NCBI GenBank assembly: GCA_964035575.1
Contig: OZ037886.1
Location: 1-64,000, forward strand
From: Rhynchopus sp. YZ270_cl-10
Taxonomy: Eukaryota; Euglenozoa; Diplonemea; Diplonemida; Diplonemidae
Reading direction: 5' to 3'
Length of the DNA: 64,000 nt
Shown: positions 1 to 12,100 of the stretch, piece after piece
How positions within the stretch are numbered: position 1 is the stretch's first letter
How the letters are laid out: the number at the start of each line of letters is the position of its first letter
Made by a program: the position numbers and the translations under genes
The notes under the pieces: generated by a model
What the model saw: only the letters and a program-made list of their open reading frames with translations
What the model was told of the DNA's origin: nothing
The model's database searches: none

Positions 1-3000
1 GCGGGGTTTGCGGTGGTTTGCGGTTGCGGGTTTGCGGGTTTGCGGGTTTGCGGGTTTGCGGGTTTGCGGGTTTGCGGGTTTGCGGGTTTGCGGGTTTGCG
101 GTTTGCGGGTTTGCGGTTTGCGGGGTTTGCGGGTTTGCGGGTTTGCGGGTTTGCGGGTTTGCGGGTTTGCGGGTTTGCGGGTTTGCGGGTTTGCGGTTTG
201 CGGTGTTTGCGGGTTTGCGGGTTTGCGGGTTTGCGGGTTTGCGGGTTTGCGGGTTTGCGGGTTTGCGGGTTTGCGGGTTTGCGGGTTTGCGGGTTTGCGG
301 GGTTTTACGGGTTTGCGGGTTTGCGGGTTTGCGGTTTGCGGGTTTGCGGGTTTGCGGGTTTGCGGGGTTTGCGGGTTTGCGGGTTGCGGTTTGCGGGTTT
401 GCGGGTTTGCGGGTTTGCGGGTTTGCGGGTTTGCGGGTTTGCGGGTTTGCGGGTTTGCGGGTTTGCGGGTTTGCGGTGGTTGCGGGTTTGCGGGTTTGCG
501 GGTTTGCGGGTTTGCGGGTTTGCGGGTTGCGGGTTTGCGGGTTTGCGGGTTTGCGGGTTTGCGGGTTTGCGGGTTTTGCGGGTTTGCGGGTTTGCGGGTT
601 TGCGGGTTTGCGGGTTTGCGGGTTTACGGGTTTGCGGGTTTGGCGGGGTTTGCGGGTTTGCGGGTTTGCGGGTTGCGGGTTTGCGGGTTTGCGGGTTTGC
701 GGGTTTGCGGGTTTGCGGGTTTGCGGGTTTGCGGGTTTGCGGGTTTGCGGGTTTGCGGTTTGCGGGTTGCGGGTTTGCGGGTTTGCGGTGGTTTGCGGGT
801 TAGCGGGTTTGCGGGGTTTGCGGGTTTTGCGGGTTTGCGGGTTTGCGGGTTTGCGGGTTGCGGGTTTGCGGGTTTGCGGGTTTGCGGGTTTGCGGTTTGC
901 GGGTTTGCGGGTTTGCGGTTTGCGGGTTTGCGGGTTTGCGGGTTTGCGGGTTTGCGGGTTTGCGGGTTTGCGGGTTTGCGGGTTTGCGGGTTTGCGGGTT
1001 TGCGGGTTTGCGGGTTTGCGGGTTTGCGGGTTTGCGGGTTTAGCGGGTTTGCGGGTTTGCGGGTTTGCGGGTTTGCGGGTTTGCGGGTTTGCGGGTTTGC
1101 GGGTTTGCGGGTTTGCGGGTTTGCGGGTTGCGGGTTTGCGGGTTTGCGGGTTTGCGGGTTTGCGGGTTTTGCGGGTTTGCGGGTTTGCGGGTTTGCGGGT
1201 TTGCGGGTTTGCGGGTTTGCGGGTTTGCGGGTTTGCGGGTTTGCGGGTTTGCGGGTTTGCGGGTTTGCGGGTTTGCGGGTTTGCGGGTTTGCGGGTTTGC
1301 GGGTTTGCGGGTTTGCGGGTTTTGCGGGTTTGCGGGTTTGCGGGTTTGCGGGTTTGCGGGTTTGCGGGTTTGCGGGTTTGCGGGTTTGCGGGTTTGCGGG
1401 TTTGGCGGGTTTGCGGGTTTGCGGGTTTGCGGGTTTGCGGGTTTGCGGGTTTGCGGGTTTGCGGGTTTGCGGGTTTGCGGGTTTGCGGGTTTGCGGGTTT
1501 GCGGGTTTGCGGGTTTGCGGGTTTGCGGGTTTGCGGGTTTGCGGGTTTGCGGGTTTGCGGTTTGCGGGTTTGCGGTTTGCGGGTTTGCGGGTTTGCGGGT
1601 TTGCGGGTTGCGGTGTTTGCGGGTTTGCGGGTTTGCGGGTTTGCGGGTTTGCGGGTTTGCGGGTTTGCGGGTTTGCGGGTTTGCGGGTTTGCGGGTTTGC
1701 GGGTTTGCGGGTTTGCGGGTTTGCGGGTTTTGCGGGTTTGCGGGTTTGCGGGTTTGCGGTTTGCGGGTTTGCGGGTTTGCGGGTTTGCGGGTTTGCGGGT
1801 TTGCGGGTTTGCGGGTTTGCGGGTTTGCGGGTTTGCGGGTTTGCGGGTTTGCGGGTTTGCGGGTTTGCGGTTTGCGGGTTTGCGGGTTTGCGGGTTTGCG
1901 GGTTTGCGGGTTTGCGGGTTTGCGGGTTTGCGGGTTTGCGGGTTTGCGGGTTTGCGGGTTTGCGGGTTTGCGGTTGCGGGTTTGCGGGTTTGCGGGTTTG
2001 CGGGTTTGCGGGTTTGCGGGTTTGCGGGTTTGCGGGTTTGCGGGTTTGCGGGTTTGCGGGTTTGCGGGTTTGCGGGTTTGCGGGTTTGCGGGTTTGCGGG
2101 TTTGCGGGTTTGCGGGTTTGCGGGTTTGCGGGTTTGCGGGTTTGCGGGTTTGCGGGTTTGCGGGTTTGCGGGTTTGCGGGTTTGCGGGTTTGCGGTTTGC
2201 GGGTTTGCGGGTTTGCGGGTTTGCGGGTTTGCGGTTTGCGGGTTTGCGGGTTTGCGGGTTTGCGGGTTTGCGGGTTTGCGGGTTTGCGGGTTTGCGGGTT
2301 TGCGGGTTTGCGGGTTTGCCGGGTTTGCGGGTTTGCGGGTTTGCGGGTTTGCGGGTTTGCGGGTTTGCGGGTTTGCGGGTTTGCGGGTTTGCGGGTTTGC
2401 GTTGCGGTTTGCGGGTTTGCGGGTTTGCGGGTTTGCGGGTTTGCGGGTTTGCGGGTTTGCGGGTTTGCGGGTTTGCGGGTTTGCGGGTTTGCGGGTTTGC
2501 GGGTTTGCGGGTTTGCGGGTTTTGCGGGTTTGCGGGTTTGCGGGTTTGCGGGTTTGCGGGTTTGCGGGTTTGCGGGTTTGCGGGTTTGCGGGTTTGCGGG
2601 TTTGCGGGTTTGCGGGTTTGCGGGTTTGCGGGTTTGCGGGTTGCGGGTTTGCGGGTTTGCGGGTTTGCGGGTTTGCGGGTTTGCGGGTTTGCGGGTTTGC
2701 GGTTTGCGGTTTGCGGGTTTGCGGGTTTGCGGGTTTGCGGTTTGCGGGTTTGCGGGTTTGCGGGTTTGCGGGTTTGCGGGTTTGCGGGTTTGCGGGTTTG
2801 GCGGTTTGCGGGTTTACGGTTTGCGGGTTTGCGGGTTTGCGTTTGCGGTTTGCGGGTTTGCGGGTTTGCGGGTTTGCGGGTTTGCGGGTTTGCGGGTTTG
2901 CGGGTTTGCGGGTTTGCGGGTTTGCGGGTTTGCGGGTTTGCGGGTTTGCGGGTTTGCGGGTTTGCGGGTTTGCGGGTTTGCGGGTTTGCGGGTTTGCGGG

Positions 3001-6000
3001 TTTGCGGGTTTGCGGGTTTGCGGGTTTGCGGGTTTGCGGGTTTGCGGGTTTGCGGGTTTGCGGGTTTGCGGGTTTGCGGGTTTGCGGTTTGCGGGTTTGC
3101 GGGTTTGCGGGTTTGCGGGTTTGCGGGTTTGCGGGTTTGCGGGTTTGCGGGTTTGCGGGTTTGCGGGTTTGCGGGTTTGCGGGTTTGCGGTTTTTGCGGG
3201 TTTGCGGGTTTGCGGGTTGCGGGTTTGCGGGTTTGCGGGTTTGCGGGGTTTGCGGGTTGCGGGTTTGCGGGTTTGCGGGTTTACGGGTTTGCGGGTTTGC
3301 GGTTTGCGGGTTTGCGGGTTTGCGGGTTTGCGGGTTTGCGGGTTTGCGGGTTTGCGGGTTTACGGGTTTGCGGGTTTGCGGGTTTGCGGGTTTGCGGGTT
3401 TGCGGGTTTGCGGGTTTGCGGTTTGCGGGTTTGCGGGTTTGCGGGTTTGCGGGTTTGCGGGTTTGCGGGTTTGCGGGTTTGCGGGTTTGCGGGTTTGCGG
3501 GTTTGCGGGTTTGCGGGTTTGCGGGTTTGCGGGTTGCGTTTGCGGGTTTGCGGGTTTGCGGGTTTGCGGGTTTGCGGGTTTGCGGGTTTGCGGGTTTGCG
3601 GGTTTGCGGGTTTGCGGGTTTGCGGGTTTGCGGGTTTGCGGGTTTGCGGGTTTGCGGGTTTGCGGGTTTGCGGGTTTGCGGGTTTGCGGGTTTGCGGGTT
3701 TGCGGGTTTGCGGGTTTGCGGGTTTGCGGGTTTGCGGGTTTGCGGGTTTGCGGGTTTGCGGGTTTGCGGGTTTGCGGTTTGCGGTTTGCGGTTTGCGGGT
3801 TTGCGGGTTTGCGGGTTTGCGGGTTTGCGGGTTTGCGGTTTGCGGGTTTGCGGGTTTGCGGGTTTGCGGGTTTGCGGGTTTGCGGGTTTGCGGGTTTGCG
3901 GGTTTGCGGGTTTGCGGGTTTGCGGGTTTGCGGGTTTGCGGGTTTGCGGTTTGCGGGTTTGCGGGTTTGCGGGTTTGCGGGTTTGCGGGTTTGCGGGTTT
4001 GCGGGTTTGCGGGTTTGCGGGTTTGCGGGTTTGCGGGTTTGCGGGTTTGCGGGTTTGCGGGTTGCGGGTTTGCGGGTTTGCGGGTTTGCGGTTTGCGGGT
4101 TTGCGGGTTTGCGGGTTTGCGGGTTTGCGGGTTTGCGGGTTTGCGGGTTTGCGGGTTTGCGGGTTTGCGGGTTTGCGGGTTTGCGGTTTGCGGGTTTGCG
4201 GGTTTGCGGGTTTGCGGTTGCGGGTTTGCGGGTTTGCGGGTTTGCGGGTTTGCGGGTTTGCGGGTTTGCGGGTTTGCGGGTTTGCGGGTTTGCGGGTTTG
4301 CGGGTTGCGGGTTTGCGGTTGCGGGTTTGCGGGTTTGCGGGTTTGCGGGTTTGCGGGTTTGCGGGTTTGCGGGTTTGCGGGTTTGCGGGTTTGCGGGTTT
4401 GCGGGTTTGCGGGTTTGCGGGTTTGCGGGTTTGCGGGTTTGCGGGTTTGCGGGTTGCGGGTTTGCGGGTTTGCGGGTTTGCGGGTTTGCGGGTTTGCGGT
4501 TGCGGTTTGCGGGTTTGCGGGTTTGCGGGTTTGCGGGTTTGCGGGTTTGCGGGTTTGCGGGTTTGCGGTTTGCGGGTTTGCGGGTTTGCGGGTTTGCGGG
4601 TTTGCGGGTTTGCGGGTTTGCGGGTTTGCGGTTGCGGGTTTGCGGGTTTGCGGGTTTGCGGGTTTGCGGGTTTGCGGGTTTGCGGGTTTGCGGGTTTGCG
4701 GGTTGCGGGTTACGGGTTTGCGGGTTTGCGGGTTTACGGGTTTGCGGGTTTGCGGGTTTAGCGGGTTGCGGTTGCGGGTTTGCGGGTTTGCGGGTTTGCG
4801 GGTTTGCGGGTTTGCGGGTTTGCGGGTTTGCGGTTTGCGGGTTTGCGGGTTTGCGGGTTTGCGGGTTTGCGGGTTTGCGGGTTTGCGGGTTTGCGGGTTT
4901 GCGGGTTTGCGGGTTTGCGGGTTTGCGGGTTGCGGGTTTGCGGGTTTGCGGGTTTTGCGGGTTTGCGGGTTTGCGGGTTTGCGGTTTGCGGGTTTGCGGG
5001 TTTGCGGGTTTGCGGGTTTGCGGGTTTGCGGGTTTGCGGTTTGCGGGTTAGCGGGTTTGCGGGTTTGCGGGTTTACGGGTTTGCGGGTTTGCGGGTTTGC
5101 GGGTTTGCGGGTTTGCGGGTTTGCGGGTTTGCGGGTTTGCGGTTTACGGGTTTGCGGGTTTGCGGGTTTGCGGGTTTGCGGGTTTGCGGGTTTGCGGGTT
5201 TGCGGGTTTACGGGTTTGCGGGTTGCGGGTTTGCGGGTTTACGGGTTTGCGGGTTTACGGGTTTGCGGGTTTGCGGGTTTGCGGGTTTGCGGTTTGCGGG
5301 TTTGCGGGTTACGGGGTTTGCGGGTTTGCGGTTGCGGGTTTGCGGGTTTGCGGGTTTGCGGGTTTGCGGGTTTGCGGTTTGCGGGTTTGCGGGTTTGCGG
5401 GTTTGCGGGTTTGCGGGTTTGCGGGTTTGCGGGTTTGCGGGTTTGCGGGTTTGCGGGTTTGCGGGTTGCGGTTTGCGGGTTTGCGGGTTTGCGGTTTGCG
5501 GGTTTGCGGGTTTGCGGGTTTGCGGGTTTGCGGGTTTGCGGGTTTGCGGGTTTGCGGTTTGCGGGTTTGCGGGTTTGCGGGTTTGCGGGTTTGCGGGTTT
5601 GCGGGTTTGCGGGTTTGCGGGTTTGCGGGTTGTTTGCGGGTTTGCGGGTTTGCGGGTTTGCGGGTTTGCGGGTTTGCGGGTTTGCGGGTTTGCGGGTTTG
5701 CGGGTTTGCGGGTTTGCGGGTTTGCGGGTTTGCGGGTTTGCGGGTTTGCGGGTTTGCGGGTTTGCGGGTTTGCGGGTTTGCGGGTTTGCGGGTTTGCGGG
5801 TTTGCGGGTTTGCGGGTTTGCGGGTTTGCGGGTTTGCGGGTTTGCGGGGTTTGCGGGTTTGCGGGTTTGCGGGTTTGCGGGTTTGCGGGTTGCGGGTTTG
5901 CGGGTTTGCGGGTTTGCGGGTTTGCGGGTTTGCGGTTTGCGGGTTTGCGGGTTTGCGGGTTTGCGGGTTTGCGGGTTTGCGGGTTTGCGGGTTTGCGGGT

Positions 6001-7970
6001 TTGCGGGTTGGGTTTGCGGGTTTGCGGGTTTGCGGGTTTGCGGGTTTGCGGGTTTGCGGGTTTGCGGTTTGCGGTTTGCGGGTTTGCGGGTTTGCGGGTT
6101 TGCGGGTTTACGGGTTTGCGGGTTTGCGGGTTTGCGGGTTTGCGGGTTTGCGGGTTTGCGGGTTTGCGGGTTTGCGGGTTTGCGGGTTTGCGGGTTGCGG
6201 GTTTGCGGGTTTGCGGGTTTGCGGGTTTGCGGGTTTGCGGGTTTGCGGGTTTGCGGGTTTGCGGGTTTGCGGGTTTGCGGGTTTGCGGGTTTGCGGGTTT
6301 GCGGGTTTGCGGGTTTGCGGGTTTGCGGGTTCGGTTGCGGGTTTGCGGGTTGCGGTTTGCGGGTTTGCGGGTTTGCGGGTTTGCGGGTTTGCGGTTTGCG
6401 GGTTTGCGGGTTTGCGGGTTTGCGGTTTGCGGGTTTGCGGGTTTGCGGGTTTGCGGGTTTGCGGGTTTGCGGGTTGCGGTTTGCGGGTTTGCGGTTTGCG
6501 GGTTTGCGGGTTTGCGGGTTTGCGGTTTGCGGGTTTGCGGGTTTGCGGGTTTGCGGGTTTGCGGGTTTGCGGTTTGCGGTTTGCGGGTTTGCGGGTTTGC
6601 GGGTTTGCGGTTTGCGGGTTTGCGGGTTTGCGGGTTTGCGGGTTTGCGGGTTTGCGGGTTTGCGGTTTGCGGGTTTGCGGGTTTGCGGGTTTGCGGGTTT
6701 GCGGGTTTGCGGGTTTGCGGGTTTGCGGGTTTGCGGGTTTGCGGGTTTGCGGGTTTGCGGTTTGCGGGTTAGGGGTTTGCGGGTTGCGGGTTTGCGGGTT
6801 TGCGGGTTGCGGGTTTGCGGGTTTGCGGGTTTGCGGTTTGCGGGTTTGCGGGTTTGCGGGTTTGCGGTTTGCGGGTTTGCGGGTTTGCGGGTTTGCGGGT
6901 TTGCGGGTTTGCGGGTTTGCGGGTTTGCGGGTTTGCGGGTTTGCGGGTTTGCGGGTTTGCGGGTTTGCGGGTTTGCGGGTTTGCGGGTTTGCGGGTTTGC
7001 GGGTTTGCGGGTTTGCGGGTTTGCGGGTTTGCGGGTTTGCGGGTTTGCGGGTTTGCGGGTTTGCGGGTTTGCGGGTTCGGTTTGCGGGTTTGCGGGTTTG
7101 CGGGTTTGCGGGTTTACGGGTTTGCGGGTTTGCGGGTTTGCGGGTTTGCGGGTTTACGGGTTTGCGGGTTGCGGGTTTGCGGGTTTGCGGGTTTGCGGGT
7201 TTGCGGGTTTGCGGGTTTGCGGGTTTGCGGGTTGCGGTTGCGGGTTTGCGGGTTTGCGGGTTTGCGGGTTTACGGGTTTGCGGGTTTGCGGGTTTGCGGG
7301 TTTGCGGGTTTGCGGGTTTGCGGGTTTGCGGGTTTGCGGGGTTTGCGGGTTTGCGGGTTTGCGGGTTTGCGGGTTTGCGGGTTTGCGGGTTTGCGGGTTT
7401 GCGGGTTTGCGGGTTTGCGGGTTTGCGGGTTTGCGGGTTTGCGGGGTTTGCGGGTTTGCGGGTTTGCGGGTTTGCGGGTTTGCGGGTTTGCGGGTTTGCG
7501 GGTTTGCGGGTTTGCGGTTTGCGGGTTTGCGGGTTTGCGGGTTTGCGGGTTTGCGGGTTTACGGGTTTGCGGGTTTGCGGGTTTGCGGGTTTGCGGGTTT
7601 GCGGGTTTGCGGGTTTGCGGGTTTGCGGGTTTGCGGGTTTGCGGGTTTGCGGGTTTGCGGGTTTGCGGGTTGCGGTTTGCGGGTTTGCGGGTTTGCGGGT
7701 TTGCGGGTTTGCGGGTTTGCGGGTTTGCGGGTTTGCGGGTTTGCGGGTTTGCGGGTTGCGGGTTTGCGGGTTTGCGGTTTGCGGGTTTGCGGGTTTGCGG
7801 GTTTGCGGGTTTACGGGTTTGCGGGTTTACGGGTTTGCGGGTTTGCGGGTTGCGGGTTTGCGGGTTTGCGGGTTTGCGGGTTTGCGGGTTTGCGGGTTTG
7901 CGGGTTTGCGGGTTTGCGGGTTTGCGGGTTTGCGGTTTGCGGGTTGCGGGTTTGCGGGTTGCGGGTTTGG
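1..7970 (+). repeat. G-rich 8-bp satellite (GCGGGTTT)n
   Basis: About 8 kb made almost only of GCGGGTTT units, roughly 980 copies. Single-base variants are scattered through it (GCGGTTT, GCGGGGTTT, GCGGGTT, TACGGGTT). The plus strand has few stop codons, so all three forward frames stay open for thousands of bases and translate to a meaningless FAGLRVCG-type repeat. The array continues past the left edge of the window. Short runs of the same unit recur near 21478, 21757, 21968 and 38833. The unit looks telomere-like, but a G-rich plus strand at a left end is the wrong orientation for a terminal telomere in this view. Confidence 0.97.
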
Positions 7971-7976
7971 GCGGGG

Positions 7977-8090
7977 GTACCATGCTTCCCTACTGAGAGA
8001 AGGTTTGTACACTACTGTGTATACTGTGTATACTGTGAAAACTGTGTATACTGTGAAAACTGTGTATACTGTGTTTTTCTGTGTTTTTCT

Positions 8091-8091
<1 letters not shown>
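7977..8091. repeat. Composite microsatellite module, copy 1, left part
   Basis: Begins GTACCATGCTTCCC, then runs into TGTGTATAC-type 9-bp units, some changed to TGTGAAAAC, and then the first TGTGTTTTTC 10-bp units. The same sequence starts at 22403. Copy 1 is cut at 8091/8092 by the retrotransposon and resumes at 19678. Confidence 0.9.

Positions 8092-8153
<62 letters not shown>
8092..8153 (-). other. Poly(A) tail of the LINE
   Basis: 62 consecutive T on the plus strand, which is poly(A) on the element's sense strand, placed exactly at the junction with the module microsatellite. This is the expected 3' end of a target-primed LINE insertion. Confidence 0.85.
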
Positions 8154-9148
8154 CTTTTGGTGTTGTTCAACTTAGCCCTAGGCTCGCTTTTTTTATCTAC
8201 ATCCAGTGACAGAGGGGGGTACTTACTAGTCAAGCGAGTATGTAAACAGCTAGATGTCCAGACAAGGGCACTTTACTATTGTACTGGCAAGACAGTGCCT
8301 GAAAACACAGTTAGTGGCACTAAAATAGAAAGCATGTGGGACAACTACAACCAACACTTCCCTGCAAATAAGCAAAAGGGTAGTAAGTGAGTGCAATTTT
8401 TCCCAAAAGGAAAAGGGGAGGGGATGGGACGGGAGGGTTGCTCTGTCTACCGGTGTAGTTTTATTTTGCTTTGTCTTGGGGAGGGGAGGGGAGGAGAAGG
8501 AGGGGATTGAGTGAGCCGTTTCCTCTGTAACACACAAACAAATAAAAAGGAAGTTCCATAATCTTTTTAGTAGTTTTCTTTTTGGTGAAAATTTTTGAGA
8601 ACTTCTGTAAGTGTGACCTGACCCGACTGACTGACACCCAAAGGGGAAAACAACAATAACGCACAACAAAATCAACAACAACAATGGTGGGTCTCGTGCT
8701 TACCTGTGGTGGTTTTGAAAAATGAAAAATTTAAATTGACCTTCACAAGGTAAAAATGAAAAACTAAAGGAGTGAAAAAAGGAACTCAAAGGACAAGAGT
8801 TCTGTACAAACTCTACTCTACTGCACAATCTATAAAAGTGGCCCAATGGCTCCTGATGCCACTGGCCTGGCTCTTAGACAGGTCTTACTCCGAGACTGCC
8901 CTCTACCCTCAGAGCCTCGTCCAAGGGGTAAGGGCCGTCGCTGGGGTAGACCCGTCCTAGCCAGCAGCCAACCAAAAATATTAACAAATAGGAAGGGGGG
9001 CGGAAAGGGGGGAAAGGGGGGGGCAAACCCCAAAGGATGAAAAGAACCAAAAACACAAAATAAAAAGGGTTAAAAATAAACATGGGGCAAACTGTCATTC
9101 TCTACACGCTTCTACACACACACTCTCACCCTCTAACTCTCTAACTCT
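8154..9148 (-). other. 3' untranslated region of the LINE
   Basis: About 1 kb between the TAG stop (9149-9151) and the A tail, AT-rich with G/A runs near 8470-8510 and 9000-9040. A 144-codon frame at 8250-8684 (minus) starts with a hydrophobic stretch but has no recognisable domain, so I treat it as chance. Confidence 0.6.
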
Positions 9149-12100
9149 CTAATTCTTTTTATTCCCCTTTTTCCCCTTCCTTCCTCCGCTCTGTCTCCCC
9201 TTCTGTCCACCACCGCGACCATTGCGCCCTCTCTGCACCTCCTGGGGCGAGAGCACATGCTGCGTCGCTTGTGCCACTGCGTCGGTGAACACGTTCGACG
9301 TGTTGGACCTACCCTGAGCTGCATGGCGCTGGGGTCCTTTGGGAGCTGGGGAAGGAGCAGGTTGGGCGGAGGAGGTTGCATTGCCACGGCCTGCCGATGA
9401 GGAGGAGGAAGAAGTGGAGACTGCAGGTTGGGCGATGGAGGTTGTAGTGCCACGGCCTGCAGAGGTGGAGGAAGAAGAAGAAGAAGAAGAGGAGGCTTGA
9501 GGTTGTCGGCCTATTCCCTCTCGAGCCGCTCGTGCCTCATTCTCCCTCCTTGTACTCTCCGCTGCAAAGGCCTGCCCCCTACTGCTCCGGTTGTCCGTCA
9601 GGGCATGCAACGTCGACTTTGCCTTGCACTTTTCCTGAACCGACCACTCATGCAAACCCACCACCTTCATCACCTCATACCACTGAGTGAAAGTAGCGGT
9701 AGAGAGGGGGAGTGACAACAAGGGTCTGCCATCCTGTTTCTCTCCCTGACGGTAGTGGAACAGGGAGATCCACTTCGTCACAGAAGAAGGCACCGGCGAC
9801 CCCATGGTGAGGCACGGGAAAAGACCCCCCCTCTCCGTCCGCTCCTCCTCCGTCCACATCCAAGCCTCGCTCTGCGCCCTCAGCAATTCCCTCACCCTCG
9901 CTTGCTTCTTCTGGTCAGGGATGCCTTCCACTGACAGAGAATGCGAGCGATCCGCCCCCTCCATCGCGGTGTCGAGGTCCTCCTCCTGCTCCTGCTCATC
10001 ATCATCCATCTCCTCCACCTTCACACGCACCTCGGTGTCTGCCGCCTCGGCCTGTCGCCCCACCTCCTCCTCCAGCTGATCCCGAGAAGGGGTTCCCCAG
10101 CTGACCCTGCCTTCCCGAACGACGATGACCGCGCTGGTCTTGCCCCAGGTGTCGCAGTATCCGGCCTCCCCTGCTATCTTCCTAACCGCCTGACGGGCGA
10201 CCACCGACTCCGGGCAATCACCGTCCCCCTCCCCGTTCCCACTCCACGGCTGCTGTGTCGCCCAGCAGTACAGGAACTCGCCCGGGCACGGAGAAGCACC
10301 TTGAGGACCAAAGAGAGCCATCCAGTCGCCGACACAGTCAGGTTCGAGTCCTTCAGGGTCGTCGCCCACCGCTCTCCGCACCGCATGGCAGGGGAGGAAT
10401 AGCCGCCCTTCGCACACCACCCCAAAGCACCGCCCGTATGCCACCATGCGTTCTGCCTCCAGCTGTCGGGAGAGGTTCACCGCCGTCAACAACAGAGTGG
10501 TCGCCTTCTGCTCCGACTCATGCTTAGCTGCGATGGCGTAATGCCTCTCGCAGCGTTGCCTGTCATACTCCGCCCGGAGCGACTCTCCTGCTTCGGGGTG
10601 CCGATCGCAGTCTTCCAAGTACTGCGCATGTATCTTCTTCGCGTCCTCTGCGAGTTCCCGCTTGTGCCTGGCGGTCAGCTCCTCCACACGATGCCTGTCC
10701 GCCGCCTTCGCCTGGTCCAGACGCACATTCTGTTCCTCCAGGAAACGACTCAACTCCTGCTGGCGGTCGCCAAAAGTGCCCCGAAGCGCGGCCAAATCCG
10801 GTCCCCACGACCGACGATGCTCCCGCCGTACCTCCAGGGCTTGCTGCCACGCGTCCGACGCACGCTGCAACGCTTCCTTCTTCTCCTGGTCCGCCTTTTG
10901 TTGTTGCTGCTTCTGCTGTTTCCGTTGCTTCTCGTGCTTCTGCTGCTTCTGTTCTGCCTGCTGCCCCTCTTCGCCCGCCATTGGCATGTCTACCTCCTCG
11001 ACGTCCTCGCCCTCGGGAGCTGGCACTGCTGGAGAAGGAGCCCGTTTAGGTGGTGGGTCTCCGCTCCCCTCCGCAGAGGCAGCCTGAGCCGGAACATTCG
11101 AGTGCAAAAAAGACAGGGCACTGAAGTATTCCGCCCTGCCAATTTGCGACAGAGGGCAGTGCTTGGACCCCTGAGCGCAGTGCAGACATGCCAAGCCACC
11201 ACACGTGTGACAGCAGAAGTGTGCGTCCGACGCATCGAAGAGCTTGCTGCATTGTTCGCACTGCAGGAAAGTGTTCGACGCCTCCGCCTCCCTCGCTCCC
11301 ACAAAAGCCATGGGGCGCTCTGACTGGCACTCCCCCTTACCACCTGTGGCCTCAAAAGACAGGATGTGCTGCTGCAGAGCCGGGTCCATGGTGAGGGGCT
11401 CGTAGTGTCCCGGGATACTGCCGGATCCATCTGCCGCATCCTGGTCACCCGAGTGGAGGAGAAGGACCACTGCCTTAGGCCGTTTTCTTGGCACCATCAG
11501 AGAAGGGCGGGCGAACTCGTTGAGGATGACCACAGATACCTCAAGAGCCTCCCCTGCCCCCGCCACTGCAATGGCATCCGCCCACGTACGCTCGTCTCCT
11601 CTGTCCCCACTCGTCATCAGCCGCTGCCAGACCCCAAAATTAGGGACAGCCGCACTCGACAGATCAGCGCGGCCCTGGACCTTCTTCACTGCCGCCTGGC
11701 GCAGACCCTCCACCGTCAAATCCGTGCGCCCGGTGGCGAAGAGCAAAGCCTCAAAAGCACAGTCCCCCGCCACAAACGACCAAGTCACCTTCGAGGCTCC
11801 CAGCTTGGCCGCCTGCTCCGTCGCCCGAGGCCTCTGCGCTGCCCGGCACTCACGCAAAAACTCCCACTCACGCACCACATCGAGACCAGGCCCTTCCGGA
11901 ATCACGGTGGCCGAATCGAACCTCCCGGTCCGCTTCCTCGGTGGCTCCACGTGGTCCGGCTTCACGTCCCTCTTGCGCTTCCCCTGCTGCTCCTCCGTTC
12001 GGTCTGCAGGACGACTCATATCGTCGTCAGGGTTCGCATCGTCACAGAGAGGTTCCACGGCCCCTGCACTGCGGCGTCCAAACCGGTCCATGTCCTCTGC

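Noticed and set aside
1-7970. True chromosome end
   Set aside because: Strand orientation is opposite to a terminal telomere at the left edge, and sequence variants are frequent.
8-8175. Several frames of 400-2250 codons on the plus strand and a shorter minus-strand frame
   Set aside because: They only translate the 8-bp satellite, whose unit has no stop in any forward frame.
8250-8684. 144-codon minus-strand frame after the LINE stop
   Set aside because: Lies in the 3' untranslated region and has no domain beyond a chance hydrophobic start.
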